DNA from: JAWLHA01 sp041690535
Lineage (GTDB): Bacteria > Pseudomonadota > Gammaproteobacteria > Thiohalomonadales > Thiohalomonadaceae
Direction: 5' to 3'
Assembly: GCA_041690535.1 (NCBI GenBank)
Contig: JAWLHA010000021.1
Coordinates: 1-64,000, forward strand
Length of the DNA stretch: 64,000 nucleotides
Shown here piece after piece: positions 44,555 to 52,835 of this stretch. Within the stretch, counting starts at the first letter, position 1; the number at the start of each line of letters is the position of its first letter. The translations under genes and the position numbers were made by a program. Under the pieces are notes generated by a model. The model ran no database searches. It was not told the DNA's origin and saw only the letters and a program-made list of their open reading frames with translations.

Positions 44555-44902
44555 TCACGGTGCCTCGAGGGTGTTGATCTCTTCGCAGAGGATGTCGTCG
44601 AAGCGCTTGATGAGATACAGCAGGCCGGGGGCGTTGATGCTCATCCCCTTGAAGGTGTGCTCCGCCAGGGGATGGATCTCGCTGCGGCACGGCAGTTCAT
44701 CCCCGGCCTCCAGCAGCTGCTTGATGCGGGGGATGAACATCCACTGCAGCCATTGGGTGAACTCCAGGGTGTCGTAGGAGAAAGGCATCTGGCTGGCGAG
44801 GGCCTCGGGCGGCGGCACTGCCTCCTCCCACAGGTCGAGGCGCCGCATCTCCGCCTCGATGGCGAGAATGAGATCTGCCACTTCGTGCGTCCGAGGGTCC
44901 AC
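44555..44902 (-). CDS. yqcC: YqcC family protein (DUF446)
   Basis: A 115-residue helical protein of the YqcC/DUF446 family. The diagnostic central part is FSYDTLEFTQWLQWMFIPRIKQLLEAGDELP. Function unknown; in Escherichia coli the gene is next to truC. The GTG start has a very strong ribosome binding site (GGAGGAA, six bases upstream) and lies one base after the greB stop, so the pair is an operon. Confidence 0.88.
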   Translation of the reverse strand: MDPRTHEVADLILAIEAEMRRLDLWEEAVPPPEALASQMPFSYDTLEFTQWLQWMFIPRIKQLLEAGDELPCRSEIHPLAEHTFKGMSINAPGLLYLIKRFDDILCEEINTLEAP

Positions 44903-44903
44903 G

Positions 44904-45416
44904 CTATTCCTCCAACAATGGCTCGTAACTCACCGCGGTCACATAGTAGGCCACGGCCCCTTTGGGCAGCTGAACAAAGACCTCATCGCCTTCGGCCTTG
45001 CCCAGCAGCGCCCGGGCCAGCGGCGCGTCGAGGCTCACGTAGTGGCGATCCATGTCGAACTCGTCCGGGCCGACGATCCGGTGGACGTGCTCCCCTCCCG
45101 CTTCGTCCTCCAGCCTGAACCAGGCACCGAAATAGATGCGGCTGGGATCGGCGGGCGGCCGGCTCACCACCTGCATCCCTTCCAGCCGTTTGCGAAGAAA
45201 CCGCACCCGCCGGTCGATCTCCCTGAGCTGTTTCTTGCCGTAGGTGTACTCGGCATTTTCCGAACGGTCGCCCTGGGCCGCGGCGTCGGCCACGGCGCGG
45301 CACACCTGGGGGCGCTTGACCCGCCACAGCTGCTCCAGCTCCTCCTCCAGGCGCTGCTTGCCCTCGGGGGTGATGTACTTGGAGCCGGGTTTCTGTGGTG
45401 GTCGGTACCTGCCCAT
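44904..45416 (-). CDS. greB: Transcription elongation factor GreB
   Basis: Rescues backtracked RNA polymerase by stimulating transcript cleavage. The product has 170 residues. The N-terminal coiled coil includes YITPEGKQRLEEELEQLWRVKRP and QGDRSENAEYTYGKKQLREIDRRVRFL, with the conserved acidic tip (D and E in GDRSENAEY). The C-terminal FKBP-like domain ends in GAVAYYVTAVSYE. The basic residues of the coiled coil and the YTYGK motif identify GreB rather than GreA. Confidence 0.95.
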   Translation of the reverse strand: MGRYRPPQKPGSKYITPEGKQRLEEELEQLWRVKRPQVCRAVADAAAQGDRSENAEYTYGKKQLREIDRRVRFLRKRLEGMQVVSRPPADPSRIYFGAWFRLEDEAGGEHVHRIVGPDEFDMDRHYVSLDAPLARALLGKAEGDEVFVQLPKGAVAYYVTAVSYEPLLEE

Positions 45417-45637
45417 GGCCGTCGGTTCAGCGCAAGCGAGGGGTCACTATGCCGAGAAAGCGTCTCTGGGTGAAGCCCCTTGTGGGACGGCACTCCTTAT
45501 CTGACGGAGTCGGCCAAGCAGAGTTCCCCTTGGGTGTTGGGACGCCTGGCACACCATGGGATGCGCCACTGCTCCAACGCTCGCGTCCGCTTAGGACGCG
45601 CCGGCGACTGGGGGCCGGAACAGTCACTCGCGCGCCA

Positions 45638-47023
45638 TCAGGGGCCATAGACCACGTGGGGAAGCCAGGTCGCCAACTGCGGCCAGTAGGCGATTGCCCC
45701 CAGGGCGGCCAGCTGGATGGCGATGAAGGGGGCCACGCCCCGGTAGATCTGGATGGTGGTGACCTCGGGGGGGGCGACACCCCGGAGATAGAAGAGGGCG
45801 AAGCCGAAGGGCGGCGTGAGGAACGAGGTCTGCAGGTTGATGGCGATCATCACGCCCAGCCACACCGGATCGACCCCCATGGCCAGGAGGATCGGCGCGA
45901 CGATGGGGACCACCACGAAGGTGATCTCAATGAAATCGAGGATGAAGCCCAACAGGAACATCACCAGCATCACGGTGAGCATGGCACCGGCGGTGCCCCC
46001 GGGCAGGTCGGTGAGCAGCGACTCCACCACTTCATCACCGCCGTAGCCCCGGAACACCAGGGAGAAGAGGGAGGCGCCGATGAAGATCAAAAACACCATG
46101 CTGGTGACCTGCGTGGTGGCGCGCATCACCTCCCGAAGTTTCTGCAGGTTGAGCTGGCCCTGCGAGGCGGCCAGCGCCATGGCGCCCACCGCGCCTACCG
46201 AAGCGGCCTCGGTGGGGGTGGCCAGCCCGGCCATGATGGAGCCCAGCACGGCCAGGATGAGCAGCAGCGGGGGCACCAGCACTTTCAGGGCCCGCAGCGC
46301 CAGCGCGCCGCCCTTCTCGGTCCGCTCTTCGGCGGGGATCGGCGGCATGGCGCCGGGGCGCACCATGGCGACGATGAGCAGGTAGAGGACATAGAAGCCC
46401 ACCAGCAACAGCCCGGGGATCAAGGCACCCACGAACAGGTCGCCCACCGAGACGGTCTCGGGCGAGAAGATCCCCATCTCCAGCTGCGCCTGCTGGTAGG
46501 CCGACGAGAGGACGTCGCCCAGCAGCACCAGGATGATGGAGGGGGGGATGATCTGACCCAGGGTGCCCGAGGCGCAGATGGTGCCCGCCGAGAGTGAAGG
46601 GCTGTAACCCCGTCTAATCATGGTGGGCAAAGAGAGCAGGCCCATGGTCACCACCGTGGCCCCCACGATCCCGGTGCTGGCCGCCAGCAGCATGCCCACC
46701 ACCGTGACCGAGATCCCCAGTCCCCCGCGCAGTGGCCCGAACAGGCTGGCCATGGTGTCCAGCAGGTTTTCGGCCACGCGGGAGCGCTCCAGCATCACAC
46801 CCATGAACACGAACAGCGGCACCGCAATGAGGGTCTCGTTGGTCATGATGCCGAACAGGCGGTTGGGCAGCGCCTCGAGGAAGACGCCATCGAACAGCCC
46901 GGTCGCGTTGCCGAGCAGTGCAAACAGAAGCGCCGTGCCCCCGAGGGAGAGCGCCACCGGGTAGCCGGCCAGCAGCACCAGGCACACCGCGAGGAACATG
47001 AACAGCGGCATCAGTTCGGCCAT
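45638..47023 (-). CDS. dctM: TRAP transporter large permease (DctM)
   Basis: Transport subunit that moves the substrate with Na+, 461 residues and about twelve membrane helices. Characteristic segments: GASTGIVGATVVTMGLLSLP, GTLGQIIPPSIILVLLGD and LTPPFGFALFYLRGVAP. Upstream by three bases is the small subunit. The product probably works with the substrate-binding protein encoded at 43.3 kb on the other strand. Confidence 0.93.
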   Translation of the reverse strand: MAELMPLFMFLAVCLVLLAGYPVALSLGGTALLFALLGNATGLFDGVFLEALPNRLFGIMTNETLIAVPLFVFMGVMLERSRVAENLLDTMASLFGPLRGGLGISVTVVGMLLAASTGIVGATVVTMGLLSLPTMIRRGYSPSLSAGTICASGTLGQIIPPSIILVLLGDVLSSAYQQAQLEMGIFSPETVSVGDLFVGALIPGLLLVGFYVLYLLIVAMVRPGAMPPIPAEERTEKGGALALRALKVLVPPLLLILAVLGSIMAGLATPTEAASVGAVGAMALAASQGQLNLQKLREVMRATTQVTSMVFLIFIGASLFSLVFRGYGGDEVVESLLTDLPGGTAGAMLTVMLVMFLLGFILDFIEITFVVVPIVAPILLAMGVDPVWLGVMIAINLQTSFLTPPFGFALFYLRGVAPPEVTTIQIYRGVAPFIAIQLAALGAIAYWPQLATWLPHVVYGP

Positions 47024-47026
47024 GGC

Positions 47027-47572
47027 TCAGATCTCCCGGGGGGCATCGTGTTGCGGGGCCGCTTCGGTGTGGCCCCTCAGCACCAGGACACCGCGCAGGG
47101 TGAGGGCGAGCCCCTGCAGCGCGAGCAGCACCGCCAGGGCCGGGATGGCCGTCTTCAGCAGGTAGAGCCCGGCGAGACCGCCGGTTTGCCGCGAGCCCTC
47201 CCGAAGGGCCCACGAGGTCGCCACATACTCCCAACTGACCCAGAGGACGAAGCCGGCCACCGGAAGCAGCAGCAGGAGGGTCCCGACCAGGTCGACCCAC
47301 GCCTGACCGCGGGGCCCGAAGCAGCGATAGAGGATGTCCACCCGCACATGGCCGTCGTGTTTGAGGGTGTAGGCGGCGCCCAGCATGAACACCAGGGCGT
47401 GCATGTAGGTGACCGCCTCCTGCACAGCGATGGAGCCGACGTTGAAGAGGTAACGCAGGATCACGATCAGAAAGGTGACCACGACCATGCCCAGCGTCAG
47501 CCACGACACCGCGCGGCCGATCCCTTCGTTGCACCGGTCGATGATCCGTGCCGTTTGCTCCAGACGCTGCAT
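47027..47572 (-). CDS. dctQ: TRAP transporter small permease (DctQ)
   Basis: A 181-residue protein with four membrane helices. Typical features are VVVTFLIVILRYLFNVGS and the conserved WVDLVGTLLLLLPVAGFVLWVSWEYV. The extended C-terminal half is seen in subunits of 2-oxo acid-type TRAP systems. The gene starts 43 bases from the MITE at 47.6 kb, so the element lies in its 5' region. Confidence 0.9.
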   Translation of the reverse strand: MQRLEQTARIIDRCNEGIGRAVSWLTLGMVVVTFLIVILRYLFNVGSIAVQEAVTYMHALVFMLGAAYTLKHDGHVRVDILYRCFGPRGQAWVDLVGTLLLLLPVAGFVLWVSWEYVATSWALREGSRQTGGLAGLYLLKTAIPALAVLLALQGLALTLRGVLVLRGHTEAAPQHDAPREI

Positions 47573-47614
47573 TTTTCTTGTGTGAAATCAATTTGGTTGC
47601 GCAGCGGCCTATTC

Positions 47615-47804
47615 TAGAGCACCGAACAGGTAAACCGAAAGATCGCCAATCGTAGCCAAGTTGCGCCGCAGGTGGCGGGGGCAGCGAACCGAGGTAGGGT
47701 GGATAAGCGCAGCGCATCCACCAATTCGACGCAGCACGGTGGATGCGCTGCGCTTATCCACCCTACATGTTGGGCGCGTCGGATTTTATCTGTTTGGTGC
47801 TCTA
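47615..47804. mobile_element. MITE copy B (TA-flanked, IS630/mariner-like ends)
   Basis: A 190 bp element, the same as copy A at 42788-42972: ends TAGAGCACCGAACAGGTAAA and TTTATCTGTTTGGTGCTCTA, flanked by TA. The centre is a perfect 29 bp inverted repeat (GTAGGGTGGATAAGCGC... at 47694-47722 and its complement at 47738-47766) with the loop AATTCGACGCAGCAC. That loop is the reverse complement of the loop in copy A except for one base. Confidence 0.85.
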
Positions 47805-47846
47805 CGCGACCGACGGACAAATACCCGCGCGATAGCGCGCTTTACC

Positions 47847-47881
47847 CCTCGTTCCTTGCAACTCGTCCCTCGTCCCTGAAT
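47847..47881. repeat. Heptanucleotide array, locus H8 (one arm)
   Basis: CCTCGTT, CCTTGCA, ACTCGTC, CCTCGTC, CCTGAAT run at 47847-47881. Only the CTCG-type arm is clear. It directly precedes the stop of the DUF2782 gene. Confidence 0.55.
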
Positions 47882-47882
47882 T

Positions 47883-48218
47883 TCACCACTGCAAGATGGG
47901 CCACTGCGGGACTTCGGGCCCGGCCAGTTCGAAGCGGCGGGTCTCGAGGTTTCCATCGCCGTCGGTGTCGATGAGGTAATAGGGGACCCCGCGGGCCGGC
48001 ACGATCTTGACCATATAGAGCTGTCCGCCCATGCGGTACTCCTGGATGAGCACCTCGTCTCGCTGGATGATGGTCACTTGGGGGCCGAGCTCCAGCTCCT
48101 CCTCCGGGATCCCCTCGGGGGCGGGGGCTGGGAGGGGCGGCGGGGGCAACGGCTCCCCCTCCTGGGCGTAGGCGACCGCGCAGAGGAGCAGCGGCAGGAT
48201 CCGAAGGGAGAAGTGCAT
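47883..48218 (-). CDS. DUF2782 domain protein (exported)
   Basis: A 111-residue protein with a signal peptide (MHFSLRILPLLLCAVAYAQ), a proline-rich linker and a DUF2782 domain (VTIIQRDEVLIQEYRMGGQLYMVKIVP, then YYLIDTDGDGNLE). The family usually sits near polA in gammaproteobacteria, as here. Function unknown. The gene for the LOG protein ends 12 bases upstream on the same strand. Confidence 0.85.
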   Translation of the reverse strand: MHFSLRILPLLLCAVAYAQEGEPLPPPPLPAPAPEGIPEEELELGPQVTIIQRDEVLIQEYRMGGQLYMVKIVPARGVPYYLIDTDGDGNLETRRFELAGPEVPQWPILQW

Positions 48219-48229
48219 GAAAACGCCTT

Positions 48230-48955
48230 TTAGAGATCGAGCAGGATTTCTTTCTCTTCCGCAGAGGGTTCAAAGCCCCGCTGCTCGTAGTGGTTGAAAA
48301 TAGCATCCACGACCTCCCGCGGTTTGTCCAGCACCTGGAACAGCTCCAGGTCCTCGGGGCTGATCGTCCCCTCGGCGACCAGGGTCTCGCGGAACCAGCC
48401 GATGAGCCGTTCCCAAAAGGGGCTGTGCACCAGAATGATGGGGATGCGCCGGCTCTTGCCGGTCTGCACCAGGGTGAGGATCTCCGCCAGCTCGTCCAGC
48501 GTGCCGAAGCCACCTGGCAGCACTACGTAGGCGGCGGCGTACTTGACGAACATCACCTTGCGGGAGAAGAAGTGGCGGAAGCTGAGGGAGATATCCTGGT
48601 AGGGGTTGCCGGACTGCTCGTGAGGCAGCTGGATATTGAGCCCGATGGAGGGCGACTTGCCCGCGTAGGCCCCCTTGTTGGCCGCCTCCATGATCCCGGG
48701 ACCGCCCCCGCTCACCACCGAGAAGCCGGCGTCGGACAGCGCCCGGGCGATCTGTTCGGTGAGGGTGTAGTAGGGGTGGTCGGGGGTGATCCGCGCCGAA
48801 CCGAAAATGCTGACCGAGGGGCGGATGCGGGCCAGCCGCTCGAATCCCTCCACAAACTCCGCCATGATTTGAAACACTTTCCATGATTCGCGCGTGAGAA
48901 TCGAGTCGTCCACAGGGGTCATACCCGGGTGGCGGGTTTTTGCGTGGTCATCCAT
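48230..48955 (-). CDS. LOG family protein (nucleotide 5'-monophosphate phosphoribohydrolase-like)
   Basis: A 241-residue protein of the LOG (lysine decarboxylase-like, TIGR00730) family. Characterised members cleave nucleoside monophosphates to a base and ribose-5-phosphate. Seen: FGSARITPDHPYY, the VVSGGGPGIMEAANKGAY motif and the PGGFGTLDEL motif. The natural substrate cannot be told from sequence. It is divergent from polA across a 192-base gap. Confidence 0.87.
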   Translation of the reverse strand: MDDHAKTRHPGMTPVDDSILTRESWKVFQIMAEFVEGFERLARIRPSVSIFGSARITPDHPYYTLTEQIARALSDAGFSVVSGGGPGIMEAANKGAYAGKSPSIGLNIQLPHEQSGNPYQDISLSFRHFFSRKVMFVKYAAAYVVLPGGFGTLDELAEILTLVQTGKSRRIPIILVHSPFWERLIGWFRETLVAEGTISPEDLELFQVLDKPREVVDAIFNHYEQRGFEPSAEEKEILLDL

Positions 48956-48968
48956 TGCTTTATCGTTC

Positions 48969-48997
48969 TTGGCCTTGGGGAACTCTTCTCATTATAG
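48969..48997 (+). promoter_or_regulatory. Possible sigma70 promoter upstream of polA
   Basis: TTGGCC (48969-48974), 17-base spacer, TTATAG (48992-48997). It would give a leader of about 145 bases before polA, with no gene in it. Confidence 0.4.
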
Positions 48998-49147
48998 AAG
49001 CACAACTCGAGGGGGCAGTCAGGCGCCGAACCACCAATACCTTCGCGTCGGTGTCCAAACTGATGGAATTCCGCAGGCAAGCGTGCACACCTGCCCCTGA
49101 CCGGCTTTTCCTTTATTCTGTGTGCTGGTTTCCCGACAGGACGGATC

Positions 49148-51856
49148 ATGCATTCCCAAAAACCTCTCGTACTGGTGGACGGCTCCTCCTATCTGTACCG
49201 CGCCTTCCACGCCCTGCCCGCGCTGACCAACTCCCGGGGCGAACCCACCGGGGCGGTATACGGCGTGCTCAACATGCTGCGCCGGCTCATCGCCGATCAG
49301 GACCCCGAGCAGATGGCCGTGGTCTTCGATGCCAAGGGCAAGACCTTCCGGGACGAGCTCTATACCGAGTACAAGGCCCATCGACCCCCCATGCCCGGTG
49401 AGCTGAAGGGACAGGTGGCGCCGCTGCACGAGGCCATCGAGGCCATGGGGTTACCCCTGCTCATTGTGGAAGGGGTGGAAGCGGACGACGTCATCGGCAC
49501 CCTGGCCCGCCGCGCGGTGGCGGAGGGGTTTTCGGTGCTCATCTCCACCGGGGACAAGGACATGGCCCAGCTGGTGAACGGCCAGGTGACCCTGGTGAAC
49601 ACCATGACCGATACGGTGATGGACCCCGCCGGGGTGGTGGAGAAGTTCGGCGTCCCCCCGGAGCGGATCGTGGACTACCTGGCCCTCATCGGCGATACGG
49701 TGGACAACGTGCCCGGGGTGCCCAAGGTGGGGCCCAAGACGGCCCTCAAGTGGCTGGAGCAGTACGGCTCCCTGGATGGGGTCATGGCCCATGCGGGGGA
49801 GATCAAGGGCAAGGTGGGGGAGAACCTGCGGGAGAGCCTGGACCATCTGCCCCTCTCGCGGCAGCTGGTCACCATCCACTGCGATGTCCCCCTCGAGTTC
49901 GGCCCGGGGGAGCTGAAGCGCCGCCCGGCGGACGTGGAGCAGCTGAAGGCCATCTTCAGTCGCCTGGAGTTCCGCTCCTGGTTGGGTGAACTGTTGCAGC
50001 ACGGGGAGGCGGTCCCGTCCGCAGCAGTGAGCGAGGCCCCCGCGGAGGCCCCCGACTACCAGATCGTGGCCACCCGGGAGGCCTTTCTGGAGTGGGTGGA
50101 GCGCCTCTCCGCTGCCGACCTGTTCGCCTTCGACACGGAGACCACCAGCCTCGACTACATGGTGGCGGAAATTGTGGGCGTCTCCTTCGCTGTGGCACCG
50201 AACCAGGCCGCCTACGTACCGCTGGCCCACGACTACGCCGGCGCCCCGGACCAGCTGAACCGGGAGTGGGTGCTGGCCCAGCTGCAACCGCTGTTGGAGG
50301 ACCCCGAACACCGCAAGGTGGGGCAGAACCTCAAGTACGACACCAACGTGCTCGCCAACCACGGCATCACCCTGCGGGGGGTGGCTCATGACACCATGCT
50401 GGAGTCCTACGTCCTCAACAGCACCGCGGTGCGCCACGACATGGACACCCTGGCGCTGAAGTACCTGGGGCGCAAGACCGTCACCTTCGAAGAGGTGGCC
50501 GGCAAGGGGGTCAAGCAGCTCACCTTCAATCAGGTGCCGGTGGAGACGGGGGCCCACTACGCCGCCGAAGACGCCGACGTGGCCCTGCAGCTGCACCGCG
50601 CCCTCTGGCCCAAGCTTGAAGCCGAGCCGGCCCTGGAGGGGCTTTACCAGGGGCTGGAGCTGCCCCTGGTGCCGGTGCTCTCGCGCATGGAGCGCCACGG
50701 GGTGCTGGTGGACGTGGCCATGCTCCAGCGCCAGAGCAGTGAGCTGGTGGAACGCATGCTGGAGATCGAAAAGCAGGCCTATGAGGAGGCCGGCGGCCCC
50801 TTCAACCTGGGATCGCCCAAGCAGATCCAGACCATCCTGTTCGAGCAGCTCCAGCTCCCGGTGTTGAAGAAGACCCCCAAGGGGCAACCCTCCACCGGGG
50901 AGGAGGTGCTGCAGGAGCTGGCGCTGGAGTACCCTCTGCCGCGGCTCATCCTCGAGCACCGCAGTCTGGCCAAACTGAAATCCACCTACACCGATCGGCT
51001 GCCCGAGCAGGTGAACCCCCGCACCGGGCGGGTCCACACCTCCTACCATCAGGCGGTGGCGGCCACCGGGCGGCTCTCCTCCTCGGACCCCAACCTGCAG
51101 AACATCCCGGTGCGCACTGCCGAGGGACGGCGCATTCGCCAGGCCTTCGTCGCCCCGCCGGGCTACCGCCTGGTGGCCGCCGACTACTCCCAGATCGAGC
51201 TGCGCATCATGGCCCACCTCTCCGGGGATGAGCGGCTGTTGCAGGCCTTCGCCGCCGGCGAGGACATCCACCGGGCCACCGCCGCGGAGGTCTTCGGCCT
51301 CGCCCCCGACCAGGTGTCGGGCGAGCAGCGGCGCAGCGCCAAAGCGATCAACTTCGGCCTCATCTACGGCATGTCGGCCTTTGGCCTGGCCAAACAGCTG
51401 GGGATCGACCGGGCCGCGGCGCAGGGCTACATCGACCTCTACTTCGCCCGCTACCCGGGCGTCAGGGATTACATGGACGCCTCACGCCGGCAAGCCCGCG
51501 ACAGGGGGTATGTGGAAACGCTGTTCGGGCGCCGGCTCTACGTCCCGGACATCCGCGCCAGCAACATGCAGCGGCGCCAGTACGCCGAGCGCACCGCTAT
51601 CAACGCCCCCATGCAGGGGACGGCGGCGGATATCATCAAACGGGCCATGCTGGAGGTGGATGAGTGGCTGCGTACCTCCGGCGTGGATGCACGGATGATC
51701 ATGCAGGTGCATGACGAGCTGGTGTTCGAGGTGGGCGAGGGGGCCGTGGACACGGTGGTGGCCAACGTTCGGGAGTTGATGGCCGGCGCAGCGGAACTCG
51801 CGGTTCCGCTGGTGGTCGATGTAGGTGTGGGTGAAAACTGGGACGAGGCTCACTAG
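49148..51856 (+). CDS. polA: DNA polymerase I
   Basis: Three-activity repair polymerase, 902 residues. The 5' nuclease domain starts LVDGSSYLYRAFHALP and includes DKDMAQLV. The 3'-5' exonuclease is active-looking: FDTETTSLDY near residue 327, KYDTNVLANHG, and YAAEDADVALQLH. The polymerase has motif A DYSQIELR near 679, the O-helix RRSAKAINFGLIYGMSAFG, and motif C VHDELVFEV near 854. The ATG is preceded by CCCGACAGGACGG. Confidence 0.97.
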   Translation: MHSQKPLVLVDGSSYLYRAFHALPALTNSRGEPTGAVYGVLNMLRRLIADQDPEQMAVVFDAKGKTFRDELYTEYKAHRPPMPGELKGQVAPLHEAIEAMGLPLLIVEGVEADDVIGTLARRAVAEGFSVLISTGDKDMAQLVNGQVTLVNTMTDTVMDPAGVVEKFGVPPERIVDYLALIGDTVDNVPGVPKVGPKTALKWLEQYGSLDGVMAHAGEIKGKVGENLRESLDHLPLSRQLVTIHCDVPLEFGPGELKRRPADVEQLKAIFSRLEFRSWLGELLQHGEAVPSAAVSEAPAEAPDYQIVATREAFLEWVERLSAADLFAFDTETTSLDYMVAEIVGVSFAVAPNQAAYVPLAHDYAGAPDQLNREWVLAQLQPLLEDPEHRKVGQNLKYDTNVLANHGITLRGVAHDTMLESYVLNSTAVRHDMDTLALKYLGRKTVTFEEVAGKGVKQLTFNQVPVETGAHYAAEDADVALQLHRALWPKLEAEPALEGLYQGLELPLVPVLSRMERHGVLVDVAMLQRQSSELVERMLEIEKQAYEEAGGPFNLGSPKQIQTILFEQLQLPVLKKTPKGQPSTGEEVLQELALEYPLPRLILEHRSLAKLKSTYTDRLPEQVNPRTGRVHTSYHQAVAATGRLSSSDPNLQNIPVRTAEGRRIRQAFVAPPGYRLVAADYSQIELRIMAHLSGDERLLQAFAAGEDIHRATAAEVFGLAPDQVSGEQRRSAKAINFGLIYGMSAFGLAKQLGIDRAAAQGYIDLYFARYPGVRDYMDASRRQARDRGYVETLFGRRLYVPDIRASNMQRRQYAERTAINAPMQGTAADIIKRAMLEVDEWLRTSGVDARMIMQVHDELVFEVGEGAVDTVVANVRELMAGAAELAVPLVVDVGVGENWDEAH

Positions 51857-51876
51857 GGCCAGAGGCCCAACTCCCG

Positions 51877-51904
51877 GAACCTTTCGCCGACACGCTCTGT
51901 CTCA
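51877..51904 (+). promoter_or_regulatory. SigmaE/AlgU-like promoter of the candidate small RNA
   Basis: GAACCT (51877-51882), 17-base gap, TCTCA (51900-51904). The extracytoplasmic sigma factor consensus of sigmaE/AlgU is about GAACTT, 16-17 bases, TCTGA. Two mismatches in eleven. Confidence 0.45.
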
Positions 51905-51910
51905 GATGGT

Positions 51911-52050
51911 ATGCGCTCATCCTTAGCGCTCCTTCTCCCGCCCCTCTCCCTGGCGGGAGTCAGGTCAGCCCGGCTACACCCCCTTGGCCGGGCTATCGTG
52001 GGCCCCGGACGTACTTTCCTCCCCCCTTCTTACGTCCGGGGCCTTTTTTT
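51911..52050 (+). ncRNA. Candidate small RNA between polA and engB, four C/U-loop hairpins
   Basis: Predicted transcript of about 140 nt ending in a Rho-independent terminator. Hairpins: GCGCT/AGCGC (51913-51929, loop CATCCTT); CTCCCGCC/GGCGGGAG (51935-51959, loop CCTCTCCCT); AGCCCGGC/GCCGGGCT (51967-51994, loop TACACCCCCTTG); and GGCCCCGGACGTA with its complement (52001-52043, loop of 17 bases CTTTCCTCCCCCCTTCT). The last is followed by a run of seven T. All loops are C/U-rich, and two contain UCCU, which could pair with Shine-Dalgarno sequences. Position and strand match Spot 42 (spf) of enterics and ErsA of Pseudomonas. It is more than a simple convergent-gene terminator, but expression is unproven. 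Confidence 0.6.
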
Positions 52051-52123
52051 GCCATCCTTCCCGAGCCCGGCCCCTCCCGTTCCGTGCCAACGGGACTTTG
52101 ATGCCCTCTTGGCAGGCGCGGCC

Positions 52124-52768
52124 TCAACCCCCGCTCGGTTCCTCCGCGGGGGCGGCGCCTTCAAACTGGAACCAGCGGTCAAGCTGGGCCCGCGCCTCCT
52201 CCACCCCCTGCCCCTTGAGGGCCGAGAAGAGTTGTACGGTGGCGTTGGCGAACTCCCGCTTCATCTCGCGCCGTACCTGTTGCAGCACCGCCGAGGCCGG
52301 ACCGCGGTTGAGCTTGTCGCACTTGGTGAGCAGCACGTGCACCGGCATGTGGGCCGCGGCGCACCACTGCAACATCATCCGATCGAAATCCTTGAGGGGG
52401 TGGCGCACGTCCATGAGGAGCACCAGCCCCCGCAGGCATTGCCGCTCCGCCAGATAGCGTTCCAGGGTGGCCTGCCAGTGGCGCTTGACCTCCACCGGGA
52501 CCTTGGCGTAGCCGTAGCCGGGCAGGTCCACCAGGCGGCGCTGCTCGTCCACGGTGAAGAAGTTGATGAGCTGGGTGCGGCCTGGGGTCTTGCTGGTGCG
52601 CGCCAACCCCTTGCTCTCCGTGATGGCGTTCAGTGCGCTCGATTTGCCGGCGTTCGACCGGCCCGCGAAGGCCACCTCGTAGCCTGTGTCCGGGGGGGCC
52701 TGATCGAGGCGGTGGGCGCTGGTAAGGAACTGTACCGCCCGGTAGCGGTTCTGCTTCGTCTCGCTCAT
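52124..52768 (-). CDS. engB: Ribosome biogenesis GTPase EngB (YihA/YsxC)
   Basis: Small essential GTPase for large-subunit assembly, 214 residues. G1 GRSNAGKSSALNAIT, G3 DLPGYGYAKV, G4 TKCDKL and the switch segment KTPGRTQLINFF are intact. The start at MSETKQNRYRAVQFL matches the family; in-frame starts upstream add residues in a region without a ribosome binding site. Convergent with polA, as in other gammaproteobacteria. Confidence 0.95.
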   Translation of the reverse strand: MSETKQNRYRAVQFLTSAHRLDQAPPDTGYEVAFAGRSNAGKSSALNAITESKGLARTSKTPGRTQLINFFTVDEQRRLVDLPGYGYAKVPVEVKRHWQATLERYLAERQCLRGLVLLMDVRHPLKDFDRMMLQWCAAAHMPVHVLLTKCDKLNRGPASAVLQQVRREMKREFANATVQLFSALKGQGVEEARAQLDRWFQFEGAAPAEEPSGG

Positions 52769-52805
52769 TGTGCCGAAAAAAGCCCCTGCTCGAAATGCGG
52801 GAACA

Positions 52806-52835
52806 TTGACCACCGCATGAGGATATTGCTATATA
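52806..52835 (+). promoter_or_regulatory. Probable sigma70 promoter of the cytochrome c5 gene
   Basis: TTGACC (52806-52811), 18-base spacer, TATATA (52830-52835). The ~125-base leader holds an inverted repeat TAGGCCTG/CAGGCCTA (52890-52921) with an A-rich loop, before a strong GGAG ribosome binding site. Confidence 0.6.

Noticed and set aside
52001..52050. Simple terminator shared by polA and engB
   Set aside because: The last hairpin can terminate transcription, but the three additional upstream hairpins and the promoter-like sequence are not explained by that, so the locus is reported as a candidate small RNA.
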